A stretch of 64,000 nt of DNA from NCBI GenBank assembly GCA_021229015.1, contig CM037788.1, positions 39,084,024 to 39,148,023 of the forward strand, given 5' to 3'. The translations under genes were made by a program, and so were the position numbers. The DNA comes from Solen grandis. Its lineage: Eukaryota; Mollusca; Bivalvia; Adapedonta; Solenidae. The notes under the pieces were generated by a model. That model searched no databases, had not been told where the DNA came from, and saw nothing but the letters and a program-made list of their open reading frames with translations. This document shows, in pieces, positions 45,312-56,745 of this stretch; position 1 is the first letter of the stretch, and every line of letters starts with the position of its first letter.

Positions 45312-46815
45312 AGGTTTTTTATGTCCCCCTTGGAAGAAGAGGGGGCATATTTCTTTGCACATGTCTATTTATCAATCTTTCCGTCGGTCAGTCTGTCTGT
45401 CACCCTCTTACACATCTGTTGACATTACTTTCACCTCTGTGGTGGGTTAAAAAAGTAGTTCCAAATAAATGACGTCATCCAGGCTGTTGTTCAAATATTT
45501 AATTTGAAGTGTGACTAGATAGGCTCCATAAACTGTGAAATATATATAAATAGCACCACTGAACCTAATCAGAATGGTCATTAAAATTACAAATTATGAA
45601 AATAAATAGCTGGTCTTAAATAACGATATCCAGCTGAATCTGTAAATATTTACATTTGCAGACGAGCGTTTATGGAATTTTTTCATCGGCGAAATAAGGC
45701 ATGAAATAGTTCCTATAATAACAATCAAAATTAATATTTTACGTTATGGTGTTCAAAAAGTATTTATTCAATATTACTTTACTTTTGATCCTTAAAATAC
45801 ACTTAAATCCACGTTAAATGAGTGTTATCTGTTTTGACAAGATTCTTGTCATTCAGCCCATTGCAGAGATGTTATGTGAGGAATGAACGACAACTCTGCT
45901 TGGAGATTGTCAATCTATTGGTAGACCAAACCTTGGCCATGTGAAAACTTAGGTTCTATTTGACCCTTAAGTCTCAAACTTAATACACTGTAAACTCCTT
46001 ATAACGCTCCTCGGAACAACGCTGTATCCAATGTAACGCGGATGTCCATGGACCCCCTTTTTTTTTGGAAAAAAATAGCAATTATCGTATTTTTCGTATG
46101 TATCATTCTATTGTAGCCGCCATTTTTGTTTACAAACTGCGGTTCCCAGTTATCCGCTGATTACCTGATACGTGTTAGTTTCTCTCGCTGTAGGCTGAAA
46201 ACCAGTCACTCTAGTACACTTAGGTGCGTGAACAATAGTAAACTGTCATAAGTCAAACAGTTAAGAAGCCAATATCGGCTATTTTTCCCCCGACTAATGA
46301 CATGAACCTGTTATGTTTTCGCACTTCAGCACGTGTCAGCACATTTTGATACGGATTATCGATTAAGCACAATAAGAATAAGACAGAAACTGACAGCCGA
46401 TTTTACCGGTACAGTGTAAGCGGGTGGGTGGGGGATGGCTTTACTCGATATAGCATACAGTATAAGTGGATGGGGGGGATTTTAACCTGAAATAGCAATA
46501 ACACGGATTCACATAGAGCGCGGATCACCACCTTGGACCCCAAACCCGCGTTATAAAGAGTTACAGTGTATGATTGATGCTTTTGACTAGTAGAAGACCC
46601 TTTTGATTTTGGTTCAATACCTCAAAGGTAAGATGCACAGGTCACATGTTAACATAATTTTATATGAAAGTCTTGTCAGAGTGATAATTTTAGTTTTATT
46701 TGACCCTGCGACCTCAAACTTTGTATGCTTGTTGCTTATGACTAGTAGAAGAGCCCTAATGATTTTGGTGTCAGTACCTCAAAGGTCAAGGTCACAAGGT
46801 CACCCATTAATTTAT
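45312..46815 (+). repeat. Decayed CTGT-headed repeat with tandem modules, interrupted by a MITE
   Basis: Starts ATGTCCCCCTTGGAAGAAGA and its hairpin partner GGGGGCAT, then GTCAGTCTGTCTGTCACC. Later modules contain CTCAAACTT...TATGACTAGTAGAAGA...TACCTCAAAGGTCAAGGTCA. It is interrupted at 45986-46568 by a TA-flanked element. Confidence 0.6.
45986..46568. mobile_element. 583-bp TA-flanked MITE (Tc1/mariner or pogo-like)
   Basis: Inverted ends CACTGTAAACTCCTTATAACGC and GCGTTATAAAGAGTTACAGT G, with TA on both sides (45984-45985 and 46569-46570). No transposase is present. A homologous uninterrupted module lies downstream (about 46705-46755), where CTCAAACTTTGTATGCTTGT corresponds to the flanks joined at TA. 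That gives a natural empty-site comparison. Superfamily is inferred from the TA duplication and end sequence. Confidence 0.82.
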
Positions 46816-48090
46816 TTTTAGCTCGACTTTTTGAAGAATATGAGGGCTATTGTAGTCGCCCTAGTGTCGGCGTTGGCGTTGCAGCTTTTGGTTAAAGTTT
46901 TGCGTGCAAACTACTATCTAGTTTGTACCTCAATAACCATTCATGGTTTTGACTTGAAAGTTTATGAATATGTTTAGGGGCATCAGACAACCAAGGTAGA
47001 TAACTCTTGATGGAATATATTTCAAATTATGGCCTGTTTAACTTAGAAATTTTGGTTAAAGTTTTGCATGCAAGGTACTATCATGCTTATATCTCAGTGT
47101 CCTGGCATGCGATTGATTTGAAACATCTTTAATATGTTTAGGGGTATCATACTTTCAAGGTAGATAACTCTTGATGGAAAATATTACAAATTATGGCCCC
47201 TTTTTAACTTCGAAGAATATGAGAGCTATTGTAGTCGCCCTAGCGTCGGTGTCGGCGTTGGCGTTGCAGCTTTTGATTAAAGTTTTGCGTGCAAGTTACT
47301 ATCAACCTTATATCTCAATAACCGTTTATGGTATTGACTTGAAAGTTTATAAATATGTTCAGGGGCATCAGACAACTAAGGTAGATAACTCTTGATGGAA
47401 TATATTTCAAATTATGGCCCCTTTTTAACTTAGAAATTTTGGTTAAAGTTTTGCATGCAAGGTACTTTCATGCTAATATCTCAGTATCCAGGCATGGGAT
47501 TATTTAAACTTAAATGTTTAGGGGTATCATGCTTTCATGGTAGATAACTCTTGATAGAATATGTTACAAATTATGGCCCCTTTTTAAACTTAGAAATTTT
47601 GGTTTAAGTTTTGCATGCAAGGTACTTTCATGCTAATATCTCAGAGTCCAGGCATGGGATTGATTTGAAACATCTTTAATATGTTTAGGGATATCATACT
47701 ATAAAGGAATATAACACTTGATGGCATATATAAAAAATTATGACCCCCTCTTAACTTAGAATTTTGGGTTAAATTTTTGATTCAAGTTGGGGCCTCAGAA
47801 AACTAAGGAGGATAACTTTTGGACTGAATTTTTTTATAACTTGGATTTTTGGTTAAAGTTTTGCATGTACAGTGTTATTGTGCTTATGTCTCAGTAACTA
47901 GGCATGGGATTGATTTTAGAAATCATAAAAATATTAAGGGGTATCAGACTAAAGGTTTTTTTTTTTTGGGAAAGGAAAATTAAAGATTTTTTTTTCCAAA
48001 AAACAGCTCTTGTTGACTATTATTATATACAGGATATTTGAAGGGCAAGAATTGAAACAGATTTCATTTGATTAGACAGCTCTTGTTTAT
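46816..48090 (+). mobile_element. Helentron-like element, family E copy 1
   Basis: Starts TTTTTAGCTCGACTTTTTGA then GAATATGAGGGCTATTGTAG and a CGGCGTTGGCGTTGCAGC stretch. Six or so modules follow with TTGGTTAAAGTTTTGCATGC and CTCAGTATCCAGGCATG. An internal second head at about 47207 indicates tandem amplification including the 5' end. It ends with GACAGCTCTTGTTT. Confidence 0.65.
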
Positions 48091-48573
48091 TTTAAGGATA
48101 ATAATTTTGATGGACAATTGGGCCTATGCAATTGAATATTTCACCAGACCTATTAAAAATTTGTCAGTCAGGTCAGACAGTCCAGGACTTTTGTGCTGAA
48201 GAGAAAACAGCTTGCATATTTGATACAATGATACAACCCCCCCTCCCCTCCCCCCCAAAAAAAACAACAACAACAAAACAAAAAAGAAAAAAACAACAAA
48301 CCAAAACAAAACAAGATTAAAGTTTTTGGTCCAAGTATGATAGTTTGAACTAATATAAGAACCTCTCTCTCTGAAAAAAAATGGTTAGATAAGCATACAT
48401 CGGCATTCTATTCTGTTCTGTTTGGAAGCAGTCATCTTAAAAGTCGAAAAATCAAACTCAGACAAATAAGAACTAACATTATTAATCGCTAATTCCAATA
48501 GTACAGTCTTAAAAGTTTGCAATATGGGGACTGTTGTTGTGTTATTACCTGTTAATGTCATTATCATCAACAG

Positions 48574-48671
48574 GTCCGGGAAGCTGCAGTCAATACCTTA
48601 GCGGAGATTTACCGTCATGTGGGCGAGAAAGTCAGGAACGATCTTAATAAAAAAGGAATCTCCCAACAAAG
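48574..48671 (+). CDS. CLASP: CLASP exon, TOG1 C-terminal HEAT repeat
   Basis: 98 nt, phase 0 in and phase 2 out; acceptor ATCAACAG at 48573, donor GTAATT at 48672. Encodes VREAAVNTLAEIYRHVGEKV and RNDLNKKGISQQ; the EIYRHVGE-VR-DL-KKG run is among the strongest CLASP signatures. A (CT)n tract of about 30 bases follows at 48712-48741. Confidence 0.95.
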
Positions 48672-48706
48672 GTAATTGTTGGTACACAGTTCTGTCTGTC
48701 TGTCTG

Positions 48707-48743
<37 letters not shown>

Positions 48744-48892
48744 GAACATTTTGTGATATAAAAGTAAACAGTAAACAGGATTGAAATGAAAGGATGAAAA
48801 CAAAAATAAACCAGTTTTTACACATACACATGTTTGTTATCAAATGGTTCAATGTTTATCACTTTACAGTGATTTGGGTATGTATCATTATA

Positions 48893-49063
48893 CTCTTGCT
48901 TCACGGGGGTCCTACACTTGCATGACCTGAAAGCTTTTAGGTGCTGTCTGATCAGGGTCTCCTCCATACAATATTGTAGCTCCAAATCTACAAAGTCTGC
49001 TTGGCAAAGAAAATCCAAGGTTTCTAGTCCTAAGTTTGAATATTCATGAGGTAAAAGGTTAAG
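48893..49063 (+). repeat. Interspersed repeat G, copy 4 (decayed)
   Basis: GTGCTGTCTGATCAGGGTCT, AAAGTCTGCTTGGCAAAGAA and TGAATATTCATGAGGTAAAA GGTTAAG in family order. Confidence 0.65.
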
Positions 49064-49078
49064 ACTCAGTCAAGCTTT

Positions 49079-49540
49079 TTTTATGCTCCACGAAAGGGGA
49101 GCATATTGTTGCGGCTTTGTCTGTCTAGTGTTAGTCTATCAGTCTGTCTGCCCAACTGTCAAACTTTTTGTCTGGAGTATAACTCAAAAAGTGTAAAAGC
49201 TAATAACTTGAAACTTTGCTGGTGGATAGAAGTCATGCAGGAGAAGTACAGTGCAGAAGAATTGTTATCTGCAAATCATGTTTTTGGAGTTATTGCTCTT
49301 TGTTAAATTTCATATTTAATTTTTGTCCGGAGCATAAAAGCTTTTAACTTGAGAAATTATGTGTACAGGAACCATAACTCTACACATCATATTTTTGTAG
49401 TTATTGCTGTCGTTAAATTTCACACTTAATCTTTCTCCAGAGCAGAACTTATATACTATGAGACATATAACCTTGAAAATTCATAGGTGGATAGACCTCA
49501 TGGAGGAGAATTGCAGTGCACAAAAACCACAATATTGGAC
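49079..49540 (+). mobile_element. Helentron-like element, family D copy 2
   Basis: Head TTATGCTCCACGAAAGGGGA GCATA forms a hairpin. GCGGCTTTGTCTGTCT, a CTGT tract and modules with TTGGAGTTATTGCTCTTTGT follow. GGAGCATAA near 49331, an inverted copy of the head, marks a subterminal repeat. Confidence 0.65.
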
Positions 49541-49889
49541 TTGTATATTGCAGTATATTGTGATTGTTTTGAATATTCTAAAATACCACTATAAAAAATC
49601 ATATTGTGATATTGTATTGTCAGCAAACATACCGCAATAACCAGTCTACTGTGATATATCCCCCTCCCACCCCTAGTGTAAATAGGTTAAAAATTAAAAG
49701 CAGGATGGATTAAAATTGCTATATCAAATTGTTAGCAAACATACCACAAAAACGATCTATCGCAATACATTGCTCTAACCCTGTGAGAAAGCATAATTTG
49801 GGGAGTATAATCTGGTTCCAGTGGTTTCTTGTTCCTAGTTGATGTGAAAGTCATGTGAAGAATCTGTAGCATGACTGTTACTGTTGCAG

Positions 49890-49960
49890 GTTGAACCAAG
49901 TATTTACCAAGTTTGACGAGGTCAAGATGTCAGGCAACATGCTAGCCACTGCAGACTTTG
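49890..49960 (+). CDS. CLASP: CLASP exon, end of TOG1
   Basis: 71 nt; completes the split Arg codon and leaves in phase 1; acceptor GTTGCAG at 49889, donor GTGAGT at 49961. Encodes LNQVFTKFDEVKMSGNM and LATADF; the IFTKFDEV-SGNM motif ends TOG1 in the family. The phase-1 donor matches that of the alternative exon at 63429-63630. Confidence 0.94.
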
Positions 49961-51929
49961 GTGAGTGTCGCCCCACATCAGGGAACATTATAACCTTTCA
50001 CCTCAATAGACCATTCAAGGGAATGACCTTTGTGACCTCAATGGTCAGTTTTACATGTGGTCAGCCCACAGGCTTGTCGAGTCTTGTTTGCCACCCCTTA
50101 GTACCTTGGAAATGAGGAGATAGCACTGCAAAACCTGTTCAGAAGTAAAAATTCTATCAGTCTAATCTTGGTTTTTCTAAGTGTACCATCATGTAAAAAT
50201 GGTGAAATGGAGATTAAAAGGTCATTGAATCAGCTGATTGTTGAATAATTATCTGATTTTATTAGGTTTTTGTGAATTTTTTTGTTTAAACGTAAGAAAT
50301 TGATTATATCAAATGTAAAAATCTTGGGTCTTAAGTTAAGATATAGACTTTGGAGGTCGTTGAATTATTGCCCCAAAAACACTTTTATGTAACGATATAA
50401 GAAATAGAAAATTTTTGGTGACGTTTGAATTTCATAGAAAATAAGAGTCTGTGAAACACACCACCATCATGCCATATTGCTTAATTAGAATTCCTCATCA
50501 GCCTTTGTTTCAAGATGGTTATCACACAATCACTAATTAGTATTTGACATACTTGTCTTTTGGATGACATAAAAGAACAACAGTTTTGTCATATAGATAC
50601 CCTGGTCATACTCTCTTTTTGTTAAGACAAATAAGGAAAGAGACAGGAGGTAATTTGACTGCCCTATTAAGGCCTTCACATTAAGATAACACTGTACAGA
50701 TGTATATATATGTATGATTGTGTGTATCAGTAGACAGCACCCAGAGTATTAACCTGTTAGTGGCTGTTTGTGGTAGTCATGGAGACAGACAGGGTTAATG
50801 ATGGGGTGGTTGCCTGGTAACTGAAGGGTTGTGATGACCATGCATAATGTACAATACAGGCCTCAGTGACAGGTTGGTCTCTGGACACTGGCTCCCATCT
50901 TGTCTACTGTGCTGGTGGCTGTTCAGTCAATTCTGAGTTAGATGTCCAGGTGTGGCAGAACCTTTTTTTTAATGGCAACTCTGTGGTTGATATTAAACTC
51001 CACTCTCCAAAAAAAAAATATATACAATTTTCTTAAGCTTAGAAAGAAATTTTACTTCTGTAATATTAGAAATTATTTAAAGTATGAGTCTTGTGAATCT
51101 TCCAGTATGTTGATTTACAGCTAAAATTTCCGCTGTTGAAAACTCAGCCATAGTTCACGCAAAACAATGAAGGGTGCCGTTCATAAGTTAAATAATTCCA
51201 TTAGCAACTTCTGACAGGTTTTGAATTACTAATTGCAAATAATTGACAGCCTGTTTTCCTAGATGAAGGTGACAAGATTTCTTTTCAAAATTATTTATTT
51301 ATGGTAAATATTATATTTGTTTGCGGTGCTATTCTAACAGGGGGCTATAGCGGTTTCTACCATAGAGACTTGTGAATTGTTATTTCCATTACATTCATTT
51401 GTATATTGCCATAGATAACCATATTATGATGAAGATGTTTATTCCCACTTCTTTTATTTAAGAAGAAAGATAATCACTGACTTTTTCAAAAAGTAAAATT
51501 TTTCCATCATTTGACACCATGGTGAACCATGAAGAAGCCAGATCAGTTAAGCATACAGGGGAAGTAATCAGTTTACAACCCGAGTTGCTTGCAGACTGAT
51601 CTGGTTGTATTCAAGGAGATATATCATGTTCTCTAAATATGTTTTGGAAGGTGAAGAGTTAGCTGGTTGTTTTTTTAAAGGGAAGTAAGTCTGTAGATAT
51701 TAATGACACATGGTGGATTATTACCCCTTTGTGTACCAAATATTAGGACAGTTGTTTTAGAATATTATGAAGCTGTGTCTTTTCACTAAAAAAACATGAT
51801 GATTCCAGCATTTAGCTAAAGAATTCTTATGAACTTTTGGCGCGATTTTTAAAAAAAAATTGTGTTTATACGCTCATTGATTGTTTTAAATTCAGTTGTT
51901 TTACATATATCCAGCAACAAGCTAAGTGT
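49961..51929. other. CLASP intron, nothing recognised
   Basis: No exon. A relic of the family F hairpin is visible at about 51535-51615 (GCCAGATCAG ... CAGACTGATCTGG). Confidence 0.5.
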
Positions 51930-52166
51930 AAGAGGGTAAAGTCGCTGACTTTAACACTCACTCAGTCCCTCACTGCGTGGGTTCGAATCCCGGCAGGGTA
52001 ATTGGGATTTTCATGTGAGGAAGCCTTCCAGATGGCTTGCGGTAGGTTGATGGTTCTACCCAGATGCCTCTGTGCATTCGGGGTCTTCCTCCACCTGAAA
52101 TTAGCTTGATGTCACTATATGACAGAAATACTGTCAAAGCGATGGTAAACTCAAATAGTCAAGTCG
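51930..52166 (+). mobile_element. tRNA-headed SINE (family 1)
   Basis: Head with GTAAAGTCGCTGACTTT and the B box GGGTTCGAATCCCGG at about 51980. The body TTTTCATGTGAGGAAGCC, CGGTAGGTTGATGGTTCTAC, CGGGGTCTTCCTCCACCTG follows, ending at AAAGCGATGGTAAACTCAAA. Well preserved. Confidence 0.85.
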
Positions 52167-52264
52167 GATCAGTGGTATGAACTGTGGTATATCATACATT
52201 TGCAGAGTTGAGTCTTATGGTTTGCTTTCATCATTAAGAGATGTATATTTGTTTTTACTGGTAA

Positions 52265-53475
52265 TTATTTTTAGTTTGACTATTCGAAGAATATGGGAAC
52301 TATTGTGGTTACCCTTGCGTTGGCGTTGCAGCTCTTGGTTAAAGTTTGGTATGCAAGTTACTATCAACCGTATATCTCAATAACCATTTATGGTATTGTC
52401 TTGAAAGTTTATGAGTGTGTTCAGTGGCATCAGACAACCAAGGTAAATAACTCTTGATGGAATATATTGCAAATTATGGCCCCTTTTTTAACTTTGAAAT
52501 TTTGGTTAAAGTTTTGCATGCAATGTACTTTCATGCTTAAATCTCAGAATCCAGGCATGCCATTGATTTGAAACATCTTTAATACGTTTATGGGTATCAA
52601 ATGTTCAAGATAGATAACTTTTGATGGAATATATTGCAAATTATGGCCCCTTTTTAACTTAGAAATTTTGGTTAAAGTTTTGCATGCAAGGTATTTTCAT
52701 GCTTAAATCTCAGTATCCAGGCATGCAATTGATTTGAAACATCTTTAATACATTTAGGGGTATCAAACTGACAAGGTGCAAACATCTTTAACATGTTCAT
52801 TGGTATTATACTTTAGTGGCAGATAGTTTTTTACTGAATGTGATGCAGGGCGCCGGGCGAGCGTTCGTGTGATAATCTTCAGCCCTCACCGTTGGTTCAA
52901 AACCGTAGGGACTTGGATTTATGTGAGAGCCTTCAGTGGCTTGCAGTAGTCGTGGTTCTACGGTACCTTGTTACTGGTCTTCTCACTGAATTACTGGACG
53001 TCGTATATGATTGAATATATCGCAGCGACGTAACCCCATTACACACACACTGATTGATGCAGATTAGGCTACTTTAACTAGACATTTGTAAATTACATTC
53101 AAGCTACTAACCACTTTTTATCTCAGAAATTGTAAATGGTATACTAGAAAGTTTAGGAATGTGTTCAAGTCATCAGAAAACAACGGAGGACTACTCTTAG
53201 ACTGAATTTTATGCAATTTATGGCCTTTTTCTATCTTGGATACTTGATTAAAGTTTCGCATGCACAGTGTCATTTTGCTTATGCTTCAGTAACTAGGCAT
53301 GGGATTGATTTTAGACTTCATAAACATATTTAAGGGGTATTAGACTATCAAGGGTAAAGCATTTTTTACTATTTTTATATACTGGGTATATGAATAGCAA
53401 GAATTGAAATAGATTTCATTTGATTTACCAACAAGCATTTTGAATAGCTGAGCGTGTCCTGTGATCGCTCTTGTT
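52265..53475 (+). mobile_element. Helentron-like element, family E copy 2
   Basis: Starts TTTTTAGTTTGACTATTCGA then GAATATGGGAACTATTGTGG, and shares the modules of 46816-48090. It ends TGAGCGTGTCCTGTGATCGC TCTTGTT. A SINE (52849-53054) is inserted in one module. Confidence 0.65.
52849..53054 (+). mobile_element. tRNA-headed SINE (family 1) with TGATGCAG duplication and many one-base deletions
   Basis: Direct repeats TGATGCAG stand on both sides (52841-52848 and 53055-53062). The body follows the family-1 order but lacks single bases at nearly every short run, e.g. GTGAGAGCCTTCAGTGG for GTGAGGAAGCCTTCCAGCTGG. Substitutions are few by comparison. Confidence 0.82.
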
Positions 53476-55602
53476 AAATTATTTTGTGTGTTGTATGTTG
53501 TGTTTGGAAATCTCATTCATGTATAGTCTGTTTAATAAGAATGTATAAACACTTTACAGTGCTGTCTGGATGGAGGAAAGAATATTTTATTAGATATTTT
53601 CATTTTTAGAGAGAGAGTGAGAGAGAGAGAGAGAGTTTTTTTTAGGAAGAAAGAGATGCATAGTTTATTATAAAATTCAACATTGTAAATGAAGTTATTG
53701 TAAGGTCAGTTGAATAGAAATATGATTAATTTTGAGCAACAGTTAGAGTAAGGTTCTGTATTCATCAATATTTACTTAAATGAGTGATGTATGTGTTTTA
53801 TCAAAACTGCCAAATACAGTGATTCTGTGAGGCCCAGTTTCATTGCACAGGTGTTAACAAAAATAGGATATGTTTAGTTAAGTACTCTACTTTCATCAGA
53901 AAATCCAACAAGTGCCAGTGTTTGGTCTGTATTTGATACAGTTATATTGGTGACATTTTTCACCAACTTGCTAGTCTTATTGAAGTTTCTGGGTTAAGGC
54001 TGGAGATTACAATACCAATACCTTGGACTAGACAAACAGACCTTATCTAGGTAAAAGTTTGTCTATATGGGCAAAACAGTGCATTCCTGGCCTGAGCAAA
54101 CATGGTTGAATAAATATTAAGGTCTCAGGGTTTACTGTGTAGCATTGTGGGTCAGGTACAGAAATGCTGATATTTATTGTTGGTATGGCTGTCTCACCTC
54201 TGGCTCAGACTTTTTTTCTTTTTTTTTTTTCTTATTTGGGGGTGGTGTACTAGTTCACAAGCATATATAACATTGTCCAGTAGTCCCCTGGGGTTAGAGT
54301 GTGTGTTAGTGTGTGTGTGTGTGGGGGGGGGGGTTACCATATTGACTTGCTGGTCAATAGAGCTTGATACATCATTAAAATCAGGAAAATTTACAAAATT
54401 AATAAATAACAAGGAAAAGTGATCAATGGAAAAAAAGGCAGTATACAGTCCAGGGGTATGAAAATTGTCTTTCCAGTAGACCATGTGGTCAGGCTCTTGT
54501 TTGAGTTTGATCCTCAGCTGCAACATATCTAAGTCATACAAAATGGTACTGATATAGTTCCTTTGCTTGGTGCTCAGCTTATAAGGGTAGTTCCAGAACT
54601 GGTTGGCCCATAGTCAGGATAATGTGTGTCTATGGTGTAATACTGCAGAATGCCAGCACTATCACCTTTATTGATGGTTCTAGTTGGCATACATCTGTGA
54701 TGATATGATACAAAAGGTGTTTATTGATCAGAGAAATGATTCAGATTTAGGATTTATTATTTACCACCAAATTAACTTATTATACGCCAGTTGGATGATG
54801 GGATGTATTATTGTATGGCGCAGTCCATCCAACTGTCCTTCCTGTCTCGCTGTCTGTCCATAGACATTTATTTCCATGCAATAACTTTTGAAAGCTTTCA
54901 TGTATTGAATTCAAAGTTGGTATGTATGGTATCATGTTCAATTTTGGTTACAGTCCACTGATTCTTAATAGATGATGTGCCCTATATAATAAAATTTTAC
55001 ATTTTGAAATGACTGTTTCTGTGCAATAACTTTCGAAAGACTTCATGTATTTAATTCATACATAGTATGCAAGTACATAATATCAAAATACAGGTCAAGA
55101 TCAATTTTGGTAACAATCTACTGATTAATGATAGAGTTAATTGATAAGTTCATTTATCTTCTATTACTAATAATAGAATAAGTTATTATTGAGATCAAAA
55201 CTTTTTTTTTTTTCTTCACATTTGCAAAAGATCATCATCAATGGACTTTGCAACAACAACAAAACAAAACTACTTCCCCTATATAAAAAAGGACTTTGCA
55301 CTATGATATCCTCATATGAATTTGTCTTCGGTTGTATATTGCTCTGCCTCAGCAGCGCTCTTGTTCTTATAGAGTTGGCAGTTTCATCTTTCATTATCAT
55401 AGATTGATATGATGCTCACCTGTTCACATTTTGGCACAGCATTATTACCTGAACATTTTTCCAGAGCTACTATGATATGTTTTTGATTTTCCCATAAAAT
55501 ATCTGATTATTAAGCAAATTAACAAAATACTTTAATGACGTGCGAGTCATATTAGCACATGGAGATGTAGAATATAAAGTGTGGCCATAGCACTATCCCT
55601 TT
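53476..55602. other. CLASP intron with simple repeats
   Basis: Holds a GA tract (about 53609-53636), a GT tract followed by a G run (about 54300-54334), and a decayed CTGT-headed repeat near 54780-54860 (TATACGCCAGTTGGATGATG). No gene is seen. Confidence 0.55.
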
Positions 55603-56672
55603 TTAGCTCACCTGAGCATAGCTCAGGGTGAGCTTTTGGGATACTTGATTGTCCGTCGTCCGTCGTCCGTCGTCCGTCAACAATTTTGATGTTTACACAC
55701 TAGAGGCCACAATTTTGATCCAATCTTCCTCAAACTTGGTCAGAATGTTTGCCTTGATGATATCTTGAACCCTTTCGAAAATGGGTCAGGTTGGATCAAA
55801 AAGTAGGTCAGTAGGTCAAATCTTAGAAAAATCTTGTTTACACACTAGAGGCCACAATTTTGATCCAATCTTCCTCAAACTTGGTCAGAATGTTTGTCTT
55901 GATAATATCTTGAACCCTTTCGAAAATGGGTCAGGTTGGATCAAAAAGTAGGTCAGTAGGTCAAATCTTAGAAAAATCTTGTTTACACACTAGAGGCCAC
56001 AATTTTGATCCAATCTTCCTCAAACTTGGTCAGAATGTTTGTCTTGATGATATCTTGAACCCTTTTGAAAATGGGTCAGGTTGGATCAAAAAGTAGGTCA
56101 GTAGGTCAAATCTTAGAAAAATCTTGTTTATACATTAGAGGCCACAATTTTGATCCAATCTTCTTCAAACTTGGTCAGAATGTTTGTCTTGATGATATCT
56201 TGAACCCTTTTGAAAATGGGTCAGGTTGGATCAAAAAGTAGGTCAGTAGGTTAAATCTTAGAAAAATCTTGTTTACACACTAGAGGCTACAATTTTAATC
56301 CAATCTTCCTCAAACTTGGTCAGAATGTTTGTCTTGATGATATCTCGAACCAGTTCGAAAATGGGCCGGGCCGGACTGAAAAGTAGGTCAATAGGTCAAA
56401 TCTTAGAAAAATCTTGTTTACACACTAAAGGCCACAGTTCAGGAGTTATGTCCCTTTTAATGTTTAAATTTGTGTGTTAAAGCCATACTATCTCTCAGTC
56501 AAGTATGACTTCAAATTTTAACCACAGGCACTGTTTTGTTCATTGAACTGAAATGATGTCATAGATTATGTATTCTGACAGTACAACTATGCTATAATTT
56601 AGTAACTTGTACAAGCAATGAAGGCAATTTTTTCAGGTGAGCGTCTTTAGGGCCATCTTGGCCCTCTTGTTT
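55603..56672 (+). mobile_element. Helentron/pearl-like element, family A copy 3, with 145-bp modules
   Basis: Starts TTAGCTCACCTGAGCATAGC then TCAGGGTGAGCTTTTGGGAT and a GTCGTCCGTCGTCC tract. Five full modules of exactly 145 bp follow (starts 55692, 55837, 55982, 56127, 56272) and a sixth partial one at 56417. It ends TTCAGGTGAGCG, the hairpin GGGCCATCTTGGCCC and CTCTTGTTT. High identity between modules indicates recent amplification or homogenisation. Confidence 0.85.
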
Positions 56673-56745
56673 GGAAAGTTATCAAGACTGCAATCAGGTA
56701 CCGTGATATTCGCTTGTGTCCAGGCTGAACTGCCACATGTGTATA

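Noticed and set aside
48598..48852. - strand frames with RERERERE runs
   Set aside because: Translation of the (CT)n tract next to the CLASP exon at 48574.
54194..54541. 115-codon - strand frame
   Set aside because: Runs through GT/G simple repeats (His-Thr-Pro runs) and a poly-A-derived Lys run; low complexity.
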